Assembly: GCF_033568475.1 (NCBI RefSeq)
Contig: NC_133122.1
Span: 82,979,442-83,043,441, forward strand
DNA length: 64,000 nucleotides
Direction: 5' to 3'
Source of the DNA: Henckelia pumila
Lineage: Eukaryota > Streptophyta > Magnoliopsida > Lamiales > Gesneriaceae
Shown here: positions 23,574 to 34,200 of the stretch, in pieces
Numbering within the stretch: the first letter of the stretch is position 1
Layout: each line of letters begins with the position of its first letter
Position numbers and translations under genes: made by a program
The notes under the pieces: model-generated
Seen by the model: the letters and a program-made list of their open reading frames with translations, nothing else
Databases searched by the model: none
What the model was told of the DNA's origin: nothing

Positions 23574-26500
23574 TCATCCGAATAGCTCCGAAAATCGCTG
23601 TCTCATGTCAGATTCTGTCTCCCAAGTCGCTTCCTCGACGTCGTGACGGCTCCACTGCACTTTCACCAACGGAATCAACTTGGTTCTGAGTTGCTTTTCT
23701 TTCCGATCAAGGATCTGAATCGGTCGTTCAAAATAGCTCAGGGTCTCGTCTAACTCGGCTTCATCAGGCTGAAGGATATGAGAAGAATCTGGATGATACT
23801 TTCGCAGCATAGAGATGTGAAAAACGTCGTGAATACCAGATAAAGACGGAGGAAGTACAAGTCTGTAGGCAAGATCGCCTATCTTCTCGAGAATCTCGTA
23901 CGGACCGATGAATCTCGGAGATAACTTTCCTCTCTTCCCAAATCTAACAGTGCCTCTGAAAGGTGAAATCTTCAGAAAGACTCGGTCTCCCTGATCAAAA
24001 CTCAGAGGTCTACGCCTGACATTCGCATACTTCGCCTGTCTATCTTGAGCTGACTTCATTCTGGTCTGAATGATCTTAACCTGCTCTGCCATATCTCTAA
24101 GCATCTCCGGTCCCAAATCTGGTGACTCGGACAATTCATCCCAAAACAACGGAGATCGGCACTTCTTACCATTCAAAGCCTCAAAAGGCGCCATACCGAT
24201 ACTTGCTTGGAAGCTGTTGTTGTAAGAAAACTCGACAAGAGGCAAAGAATCCTGTCAACTAGTGCCAAAGTCTAGCACTACCGCTCGCAGCATATCCTCT
24301 AACGTCTGGATAGTCCGCTCTGACTGTCCATCGGTCTGAGGATGATAAGCTGTACTCAGATGCAATCGGGTACCAAGTGCCCCCTGAAGACTGTGCCAGA
24401 AGTGAGAAGTGAATCTAGGATCTCTGTCTGAAACGATCGACTTCGGCACACCATGCAGTCTCACAACATTGCTAACATACAACTCAGCCATCTGATCATG
24501 ATGATACGTCATCCTGTACGGAATAAAACACGCAGACTTCGTCAATCGGTCGATCACTACCCAAATGGCGTCGCATCCTCGAACGGATCTTGGTAGCTTC
24601 GTGACGAAATCCATGGAAATGTGATCCCACTTCCATTCAGGAACAGATAAGCTGTGCAACAGACCTCCTGGTCGCTTCCGTTCTGCTTTTACTTGCTGAC
24701 AGTTCAAACACCGAGATACAAACCTCGCAACATCGCCCTTCATTCTCTTCCACCAGAACTGACTCTTCAGATCGTTGTACATCTTACGACCTCCAGGATG
24801 AACACTGAACCGACTGCAATGAGCCTCTCGGAGAATACGCTGTCTCAACTCCGAAATATCAGGCACAACAATACGGTTATTCACAAACAAGACGTCATCT
24901 CTAACCTGGAATTCTGACTGATGCCCAGATCTGACTTTCTCTACTGAAACTTGAATGCTCGGCTCAGACTTCTGTGCTTCTTTGATTGCAATAAACAACT
25001 CCGGTTCGGCTTGAATATTAAACACTCTGATAGTCTCCCTATCTGTTTCAAACTCTAAACCAGAAGTGCAACAATCATCGATCAACTGAGAAACACCAAT
25101 AGTAGAAAGAGATAAAGAACAAAGCTTTCGGCTCAACGCATCTGCAACTGCATTCGACTTCCCCGGATAATACTTGATTTCACAGTCGAAATCCTTCAAC
25201 AGGTCTAACCATCTTCTCTGTCTCATATTCAGCTCTGCCTGTGAAAACAAGTACTTAAGGCTCTTATGGTCAGAAAAGATCTCGAAAGACTCACCATAAA
25301 GATAGTGACGCTAGATCTTCAGAGCAAAGACGATCGCAGCTAGTTCAAGATCATGAACCGGATAACGAGTCTCGTGCGGTTTCAGCTGTCTCGATGCATA
25401 CGCTACCACATGCTTATGCTGCATAAGAACACAACCCAAGCCTCGGTTAGAAGCATCACAATAGACTGTGAAACCTCCAGTACCCTTCGAAATAGAAAGA
25501 ATTGGAGCACTGGTCAGTCTCCTCTTCAGATCAACAAAGCTAGCCTCACAATCTGCAGTCCAGACAAAAGGCGCATTCTTCTGAGTCAGCTGGGTAATAG
25601 GCTTGGCAATAGACGAGAAACCCTCGATGAAACGACGGTAATAACCAGCTAAACCCATGAAGCTTCGGATCTCCGGCACTGAAGTAGGTCTAGGCCAATT
25701 CATAACCGCTTCAATCTTGCTGGGATCGACAGAAATCCCATCTTCAGAAATAATATGACCGAGAAAGACAACTCGATCTAACCAAAATTCACACTTAGAC
25801 AGCTTGGCAAACAACTGCTCAGCTCGTAAAATCTGGAGTACGGTCCTCAAGTGCTCTGCATGGTCAGTACGGTTCTTCGAGTAGATAAGAATATCATCGA
25901 TAAAGATAATGACAAACTCATCTAAAAAATGCTGAAAGATACGGTTCATCAAACCCATAAAAACCGCTGGAGCGTTAGTCAAACCGAACGGCATGACTAT
26001 AAACTCAAAATGACCATACCTCATTCTGAATGCGGTCTTAGGAACGTCTTCCTCTCGCACTCTCAACTGGTGATAACCTGACCTCAGATCAATCTTAGAA
26101 TAGACAGAAGAACCCTGCAGTTGATAAAAAATTTCATCTATTCGGGGTAAAGGATACCTGTTCTTGACTGTAGCCTGATTCAATTGGCGGTAGTCGATAC
26201 AGAGCCGCATAGAACCATCCTTCTTCCGAACAAAAAGCACAGGAGCACCCCAAGGCGACACACTAGGTCTGATGTATCCCTTGGCAATTAAATCCTCAAG
26301 CTGCTCCTTCAACTCTCTCAATTCAACAAGTGCCATACGATAAGGAGCTTTTGAAATAGGTTGAGTACCTGACACTAAGTCAATGCTGAATTCAACCTCT
26401 CGAATGGGTGGCAATCCAGGAACATCTTCCGGAAACACATCAGCAAAATCTCTAACCACTGGTAAGTCAACCAAAGCTGGGCTAGATTTCAGTACATCAA

Positions 26501-28142
26501 CCGCATAAACCAAAAATCCTTCTGCACCTCTCTGTAACAAACGAGTCATAGATAACACTGAAATCAAAGGAATTCTAGATCGAGAACCCTTACCAAAGAA
26601 TTTCCACTCGTCTGCCATTTCAGGTCTGAACCTGACAACCTTCAGAAAACAATCAACTGTTACCCTGTACTTGGTCAAAGCATCTATACCGACAATACAA
26701 TCAAAATCTGACAACCCAAGCACAATACAGTCGAATTCTAACAAATTTCCCTCAAAACAAAGTTCACAGTTCCTGACTAGTCTGACAGAAACAATTCCTC
26801 TACCCAAAGATGAAGTAACAGCTACTACTGTAGGCAACAATTCAGTTGGCAAAGCATGTAATAACACAAATTTCTCAGAGATAAAGGAATGGGAAGCACC
26901 TGTATCTATCAAGACATGAGCAGAATGACCGAAAATTGAACAGTTACCTGCTATGACATCGTCAGGTGCTGCCTGAGCCTGATCCTCTGTCAATGCAAAG
27001 ACTCGTGCTTGCTGTCTCGGAGGCTGATTTGCACTAGAGCTACCTCCCTGTCTGTTCTGCTGTTGCTGAGGTTGGAAAGAGTGCACTGCAGACGACTTCC
27101 TCTCCGGCTGAGCTGCAGGTCTAGACGAACTCCCACTCTGAGCTCTATCTCTATTACGTTGTGGGCACACCTTAGAGAAGTGTCCCGGTTGCTGACAGGT
27201 GTTACAATTACCGAAGACTCCCACATACTGATCCGGTGAGTGTCTTCCCCCACACTTGCTGCAGTACATGGCTGAAGATCCAGAACTCTGTCCTGAACCG
27301 AATTGCTTCGAACCACTGGAACTAGACGAACTGTTCCCCTGCCTTTTGAACTGTTTACCTCTTTTTTTGTACTGATCTTTTCTGCTTCCCCCACTGTTTC
27401 CACCTTCATACCTTTGCTGCTGGTTCTGATGCTGCGGTGGCTGATTCTGATACTGAGATGGTGGGTTCTGATACTGCCTCTGTTGCTGAGGTGCTACCTG
27501 GTTACCTCTTTGCCTCCACAAGCCTGCTTCCGCTCCCTTTGCGTAATTCATAGCATCCGCAAAGTTGTTAGGCCTGTTGGTGTTTACCAACGTGAAGACG
27601 TCGGGGTTCAAACCATTGATGAAATGATCTGCCTTTGCTTCTTCATCTCCGGCAATTAGCGGTGCAAAACGCAACAGACTATCGAACTTAGCCACGTACT
27701 CCTCAATGTTCAGATTCCCTTGCCTCAGATTGGCAAACTCTGCTCCCTTATCTTTGCGATACGAGATAGGGAAAAACCGCTTATAAAACTCAGATTTAAA
27801 AAGAGTCCAAGTAACTTTCGTACCTCTACTCTCCATTGCTTTCTTTGTCATGATCCACCAGTTCTTAGCAACCCCACGTAGCTGATGAATGACTAACCTG
27901 ATTCTGCGGTCATCTGTGTAATCAATGGAATCGAACAGCTGATCAATATCATCCAACCAACTCTCGCAGTCAACTGGATTTTCTGAACCCATCAATAACG
28001 GTGGATTGAACGACTGAAACCTCTTCAGCAAGGTTTCCATAGGCGTTGCTGAAGCATCCAACTGATCAACTTCAGTGCTAGCTTGCTCAGTCGCAGGGAT
28101 AACTGGCGGTGTGTTTCTGTTTATTACTCGACGAGGACCCAT
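23574..28142 (-). pseudogene. Gypsy-1 Gag-Pol polyprotein with two nonsense codons
   Basis: One reading frame from ATG at 28142 to 23574, interrupted only by TAG at 25311-25313 and TGA at 24252-24254. Both fall where the family has Trp (KI*RHYLYG; GTS*QDSLPLVEF). In order: Retrotrans_gag (about residues 60-200), Gln/Ser-rich linker, zinc knuckle [14 protein letters not shown], protease DTGASHSF (Asp about 413), reverse transcriptase with FIDD (about 747), RNase H (CDASNRGLG, about 897), integrase zinc domain and core, and a C-terminal region with YFERPIQILDRKEKQLR. Gag, protease and RT are uninterrupted. RNase H and integrase are cut off by the stops, so this copy probably cannot move by itself. 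Confidence 0.92.
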
Positions 28143-28425
28143 CTGATAATCAAATGTTAGGACACGAGATATCTCAATCGCTACAATCAGTGCCCTTACA
28201 ACCGCTTGGAATACCGGATACCAGTCGATAACAGAAACAGTTATATCTCAAGTAGATCATGCTTTATAAATTAAATCACATTATCATGTAATTCAATAAT
28301 TCTCAATAATAAAGCATGCTCGCATGGAGTTAAGTACATAGTTAAAATAATTCAAACACATGCGAGGAGCAAATACACGCAGACTCGATCTACCCGCTCA
28401 CTCTAGTTCGACCAAGAATCTTAAC

Positions 28426-28437
28426 GCTCTGATACCA
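28426..28437 (-). other. Gypsy-1 primer-binding site
   Basis: TGGTATCAGAGC in element sense, complementary to the 3' end of plant initiator tRNA-Met, a few bases inside the 5' LTR. Confidence 0.85.
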
Positions 28438-28442
28438 CTTAA

Positions 28443-30436
28443 TGTGAGACCTCGTTTCTAATCAACTAATATCAGACGACAAGAGATAAGTAAACAAGAA
28501 CCCAAAGTATTTTTTTTTTTTTTAAAAGGAGGCTCGCGCGCCCGCGCTGACACCCCGCAAATCCCAGCGCACCCGCGCCAAAGGAAGCGCGCCCGCGCTC
28601 ATACCTCGCAAAAACTAGCGTGCCCGCGCTCTAAGTAAGAGCGCCCGCGCCCACACCTCGCAAAGAGGCCGCGCGCCCGCACCGTCCCCTCGCCCAGAGA
28701 AGTTAAGGCACTGAAATAAACTCAATCAAAACCTAAACACTAGCATTAAGAGTATTTGATATTCCAATAACAATACAAGAAAGGTTTAGGGGAGAGCAAC
28801 ATTCAATTCGATAGCACCTACATCGTTTCTTGCTTACAAAACATATACGAGAAGTTCGAATGACTAAACATGATCGCAAAACATAACTAGGTTGACATGC
28901 TGATTCGACTTCTAAACGAGTCTCACTTCTATCTCTTGCTCTGGACGCTAACCAGGTCTATGCTGACTTGATCCTGCCCTTCCTGTTGCCAAGTACACAT
29001 ACAAAACAAAGCAACAGCCGGATAACCGGTGAGAATGATAATCCCAGTAAAATCAACATATCAAGTAATGCAACAATAAACATGCTTCCAAGACAACAAC
29101 AAAATCAATAACAACGTAATGAAATGCATGTCTTTAAACCGGGATATCAAATCTGATAACAAAGGATTGCTGTTGTGCTTTTGGGATCCCGAGGATGAGA
29201 TCACGTGACGACTCACCGACTCTCCCAATCGAGGTGGTGCCATGTATCCCACTCCTCTAGACTTTGAGCAACTATAATGAGTATGCTAGCACTAGGCGCA
29301 ACGACTACGTCCTAGGCCACTCGAATATAGCTCCCAAACGTCTAACAAAAGGCTGTTCTGTCCATCGAAACAATAGTGTTGGCTCAATATGAATGCATAT
29401 GGAAACAAAAGGAACTTAGACATATAATTCATTCAAATAATCAACAAAATACAGGTTCCATAAACTAGAACCAGTATCAATGTAATATGTGATTTCAAGG
29501 GAAACTCGAGAACCAACTGTCCCGAGTATGCTATCCCGCTACAAAGATTGCTTTTACCTTTCAATGCCGTAGATCCAACTCCGGACAAGCTACAACAAAA
29601 GATTGTATCAACAACTAGACAACCTAAACAACAAACAATCGGTTCAAGGAAATCTCTTTACCGTTCTTCGTCCAACTCTCGACGAACAATGCTGCTAACA
29701 CAGGGCTCGACACACTCCAACGAATCTGTACGAATACAAGAGTTGATCAACAACCACGATCATTCACAAGCCAAGGCTTCGCTCAATACCAAAAACGATT
29801 TGAAACCCAAAACTCAAACCGACGGCATAACGGCTATAAACTGAACAAACCGGAAATGCAGACAGCAGTTCAATACTGATATAATCTCATTTCAATGCCC
29901 AAAACAACAATAACAAAGCAAACCCATCAATCTCAAAATCCACATTATCGAAAATGGCTTCCAAAAATCATAACAAATCCAAACGTCGCTCTAATTCAAA
30001 ACCGACAGATAATAAACGATCAGAACTCTGTCTAGAACAACATACTCGAATCTAGAACGATTCTAACAACATCCAAAAACTAGAATGTATCCGATCGTAG
30101 AAAAACTTACGATATAACAGAGCTCTCACTGCAGTGATCGATAATCTGCCTTCAGAAATAAATTCCAACGGCCGGATCGAGCTCGGACTGAAATCTGGAA
30201 GCTTGGAAAAGGTTGGAGGCGTCTTCAATGGAGCTCACAGTTTGGAGGAGGAAGAAGAAGACTTTGTCAACAAAATCTAAGTGTAGATAATATATAAAAA
30301 TCAATATTTGCGTTTTAGTTCCTGAAATTTTCAAAATTTGCAAAAAGGACCCTGATCAAAATCAAACTGGCTCGAGAACTCTGTAATCTCTTATTAACTC
30401 AAATAAAATCATTTAAGATAAAAACAGGGCGTTACA
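28443..30436 (-). repeat. Gypsy-1 5' LTR
   Basis: 1994 bp, the partner of 21484-23475. Differences between the copies are scattered single bases, mostly transitions, including several in the GC-rich repeat block. Confidence 0.93.
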
Positions 30437-30453
30437 CTATGATATACCCACTT

Positions 30454-31043
30454 TGAGCTCACGATCAAATAAATAGATTCAACAGAAAAACCAAATCCAC
30501 TTGACAAAGACTAACACAATCAACAATCAAGAATCATTAAAATGAAGATGAACACCAAGCACACCAGATTTACGTGATTCGGCTTAATAGCCTACATCCA
30601 CGGGGAGGGATCAAACTCTTTATTAATGAAGAACTTTCGATCACAAGTTACAGCTACAATTCCAAGATCAAATGACTACAAAACAACGAAGAAGATTACA
30701 TAGACTTTTGTTTCCTCTTTATCCTTCTGAATTTTTGAGTAGCCTTCCTTTCGAATCTTGAAGTTTCTCAGTAGCCCTTTAATCCGCTCTCTGATCGATC
30801 CTTTTCTCTTGTTCTGTTTTCATGTTGTCCAACAACTAACTTCTTCAGAGCCTTTATAACAGAGGTGGTTTAACCCTCAACGGCTCTTTCCAAAGATGGG
30901 CTTTCTTGAATTATCAACAAGGTTGGGATTTTGACTTTATTAGGTAATCCCTTGGCCACCGAGACTACCTATATCTTAAGCCCATAATCAGATAAAACAA
31001 TTTTGGCCCAAAAAAATCATATTAGTTGACACTAGATCCAACA
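30454..31043 (-). repeat. Copia-A 5' LTR
   Basis: About 590 bp, starting TGTTGGATCT at 31043 (minus sense) and ending GTGAGCTCA at 30454, followed by a degenerate primer-binding site that is broken by the Gypsy-1 target-site duplication. The TG...CA ends and TGTTGG start are typical of copia LTRs. The partner LTR is not in the window. Confidence 0.7.
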
Positions 31044-31709
31044 AGAGCCTTTGAAAATAACATTGTTTTGCATAGATAACTGCAAGTAGATTTTTAATAG
31101 GGATATTGGAATTGAATTGTAGTTGATAAACATTATTTGTTGCTCGGGAGAGGAAAATAATAAAATTAAGTGTTCTTGGCTATTAATTGACTAGAATTCA
31201 TGAAAATAAATTAATTAGGATTGATTGTTGTTGAAACCAAGTGAAATGTAAGCCTCTAGACCATTTTATCTCTGATTGATTTATCTCTGAAAATTGTGTG
31301 CGTGCTACTAAAAATCCTTTGATTATTTATTTTTCTGCAAATATTTCAATTATTAATTTTTTAAATAAAGTTAGGACTATTCTAATTACAAGTATTGAAT
31401 ATTTTCAATTTACTCTTTGTGAAAACGATACTTGATTCATCACTTTATTAAAACTTGACACTCGTACTCTTGCGAGCATTTTTCACAACACTACCCCATC
31501 GAAGGAGGTGTCCATGATAAAAACACAAATGTGAGAGACATTCGCTCAGTATGTAAATACGAGTGCACAGACTGATATGATGCATGCAAATGAAATGTTT
31601 GAGTAGCTGGTGAAGTACAATCGTGCTCAAATTAAGCGCCAAGAAAGGTAAAAGACTTAAATAAATTTTTTAAAACTTGAAAAGATTTAAGAAAATAAAT
31701 ATTTCCTTC
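31044..31709. other. AT-rich DNA with possible decayed retroelement pieces
   Basis: No gene is seen. The stretch at about 31380-31480, with AAAACTTGACACTCGTACTC, is reminiscent of gypsy-type LTR ends, but similarity is too weak to assign. Confidence 0.3.
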
Positions 31710-33250
31710 ATCATAGTTGAATCAAATTTTCGCAAATTTCCTTTGCAAAATAGCACATCTTGATTATTTTCATCAAGAGTTTTGTATAAAATGTCCTTGG
31801 CAACATTGTCAAGGTTTGCTTTTTTTCTTGTCTTCATTGGTCCATTCTCTTCTGTGTTCCTATGTCATTTGAGGGGCACCTTCTGTTATAGCAACTTCTG
31901 TATAGAGGTGTTAAAATGGGCTAGCGGGATGGGTCGGCTCACAAACTGTCGCAACCGGCCACCACTAGGTAGGACGGGACGGGGTGGGGCGGCCCACCTT
32001 TAAAGCGGGTTGGAAAAATACCAACTCAACCCACCTATTTTAGGTTGAGGGGCAGGCCAACCCGACGAGCTTACATGTTATTTGGCGGATTTTGGCGGGT
32101 CATCCTGCAACCCATCACAACCCACCATTAGGCGGAGCGGGGCCGGCCGGTCCACTTTTTAGGTAGGTTGAGAAATTGTCAACCCAACCCACCTATTTTG
32201 TATGGCAGGACGACCAACTCGACGGGCCTAGTTCATTTTGACATCTCTACTTTTGTATTAGCTTTCATAACATTGATATGACCATCAGTAATGAAATACC
32301 ACATGTCATCATCCTATGCTGCAAGATGAGCTTTTATCTTGATTTTTCAATCATCTAAGTCTTGTTTTGAGAACATGGGAATTTTGCTGATTGAAGCCAT
32401 AGATTTTCCTTTATGATGCTGTAGAAACGAGATTAACCATATCTGACACCACTTGTTGGAATAAGTGATATGTTTAGAATGGGGTTGAATAAACACTTCT
32501 AAAATTTGTCTTTTCTGCTACTGAAAAGTGTGCTTCTGATTTTTGAGAACCAGAAGCCAATCTTGTTTAATGATAAGTGCAGCAAACTACTTAATAGGTA
32601 CGAAAACAGTCTACAACACTTAAAAAACAATAAAAGGTCAGTAAAAAGAAAAGAACACAAGACTTGTTTCTGGAATTATAAAGGACAAAACCATTCTATG
32701 TATCTCCTTCTTTTGTTACCAGAAAATATCATTAGAAGGCTTTGATTTGGTACAAACTGTGTAGAAATCCTCTTCAGTAAATCTTATTTTTGCCTCCTAG
32801 AAAACTACACACTTAGTCAAACTGTAAAAATTCTAGGAAAGATTCTTTCCATATATTACAACTTTTTGACACTTTACGACATCTGATAATCTGAGTTGCT
32901 TGAGTCTTTTTGAAGATGACAATGATATTCAAATTGCGAGTGTTCGATACAAAGTTTGTATCATCTTGATGCATATTTATATAGAAAGCTTAACGTTCGG
33001 AAAGAAACAACAATAAATTATTTTATATGATCCAATGAATAAATTGTACTGAAAAATTAGAACGATCTCACAAATAGAAACATTCTCCAACAAATAATAC
33101 ATATGATATATCTGTCGCTATCCGCTGAGGTTAAGCACGTAAACAAAAATTTCGACCGAAGTCTTGGAGTAAACAAAGTCTACAGGTTCTGTTTTAAAGT
33201 GAGTTGCATATTATGCTGAAATCCATGTAATGCCATTTTTCGAAAGCTTA
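31710..33250 (-). mobile_element. SIRE-like Ty1/copia relic (LTR piece, leader and gag fragment)
   Basis: On the minus strand an LTR end (CCAACA) at 32454 is followed by a TGGTGTCAGA-type primer-binding site and a gag start. The gag parallels the Copia-B gag at 41972-42300: DDDMWY, then KKANLDNVAKDILYKTL, then AKEICENLIQL. Stops are present (for example after HLAA near 32320). The hAT MITE at 31913-32249 splits gag. LTR sequence continues upstream of 32454 to an unclear limit near 33250. Confidence 0.7.
31913..32249. mobile_element. hAT-type MITE, copy 1 (337 bp)
   Basis: Ends are TAGAGGTGTTAAAATG and CATTTTGACATCTCTA. The flanking 8 bp match at 7 of 8 positions (CTTCTGTA at 31905-31912 and CTTTTGTA at 32250-32257), as expected of a hAT target-site duplication. 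The interior is G/C-rich for the region and repeats GGGTTGG/GGCGGG and CCAACCC motifs. It is related to the element at 38473-38770. Confidence 0.75.
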
Positions 33251-34200
33251 CTGGTTTACTTACTATAGTCATCATAGTTTTAGTGGAATATCTTTTCTAC
33301 TGATTTTCTAAAAAGTAGAGGTCTACTGGTTTTAAAAACAGCTAATCGCCAAAACTTTATTTGGTTAACAAATCTTCTAAAACATATTAATATATAGTTA
33401 TCGAGTATCTTGCTAGCTAGTCGAGTAGAAACAATTAACTCGAACTCAACTTGATTGAAGAATTTAGGTATACTCAAAGTTGGTTGAAGTTTTCAAGTTC
33501 GAGTCACCGTACTCACAAATAATTCGACTCGTTTTCACATCTAATTGAGATAGACTTAAGTTTTTAACTTAGATTGACTAATAATTTAAGTTTCAAAAGT
33601 TCACGACATCAAAATTAGAAAATCAATGAAATAAATTAAATGTAAAAATTACGTTGTCAATTTTTTTTTATAATTATTATATGGAAATGAGTTTTTGTTT
33701 AATTTCAACGTAAGTTCGAAATCATTTTTCTCTCGTGTTAGAAAAGTTTTACGTCATTTCCAAGTGCTAGATAGAAAATGACATTAATTACTTAGGTAAT
33801 ATCTGGAAATACTTAAAAAAACAGTAATTATGAGTTTTTATTTAAACAAATTTTCATAAATGTTTCACTGTTTTAAACATTTCCAAACATTACGTTAATC
33901 GCCTGATAATTTTTTAATATTTAATTGTCGATTGAAAAAAAATTAATTAGTTAATTAATTATCTAGAGTTCGATTTATGACACATATCAAACTTATTTTT
34001 TATATATATTTTTAAATTTTCTTTTAGTAATCTTCTTTTTCATTTTTTGAAGAATCTTTATTAATAATCTTCCAGTTGTAAAAAATATATATATTATTGT
34101 ATATATTCTAAATGCAAAAAATATATCTAAATTTCCCTTTCACCGCTCACAAAAAAAGCAGGGAGCAAACGTACGCCTATGGAGATTGCAGGCATCAGGC
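33251..34200. other. AT-rich DNA upstream of the PPR gene
   Basis: No gene is seen. A segment near 33400-33545 rich in CGAGT/ACTCG words, ending in a GTTTTCACATCTA motif, looks like a decayed MITE. TA-rich stretches at about 34085-34105 could include the PPR core promoter, but no single TATA box can be chosen. Confidence 0.35.

Larger units (their letters stand above)
21484..30436 (-). mobile_element. Gypsy-1: near-complete Ty3/gypsy LTR retrotransposon (8953 bp)
   Basis: Two LTRs (21484-23475 and 28443-30436) flank a minus-strand gag-pol. LTRs start TGTAACGCCC and end GGTCTCACA in element sense. The primer-binding site complementary to tRNA-iMet is at 28426-28437 and the polypurine tract lies around 23478-23487. 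The target-site duplication CTATG is perfect at 21479-21483 and 30437-30441. By eye the LTRs differ at about 25 to 30 of 1990 positions, so insertion is fairly recent. The pol order is PR-RT-RNase H-INT with a C-terminal region as in chromovirus-type (Tekay/Del-like) elements. It sits in the leader of Copia-A. Confidence 0.95.
20027..31043 (-). mobile_element. Copia-A: decayed Ty1/copia element, split by Gypsy-1
   Basis: Minus-strand copia element with its 5' LTR at 30454-31043, and gag and the start of pol at 21465 down to 20027. The insertion of Gypsy-1 (21484-30436) separates the leader from gag. The element breaks off at about 20027 inside the GAG-pre-integrase zinc region, right after GKAKRV; integrase, RT, RNase H and the 3' LTR are missing. 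The base sequence on both sides of Gypsy-1 joins into a continuous copia leader containing a degenerate primer-binding site. Confidence 0.75.

Noticed and set aside
34186..34200. PPR protein start at 34186
   Set aside because: The codon there is TTG; the first in-frame ATG is at 34201.
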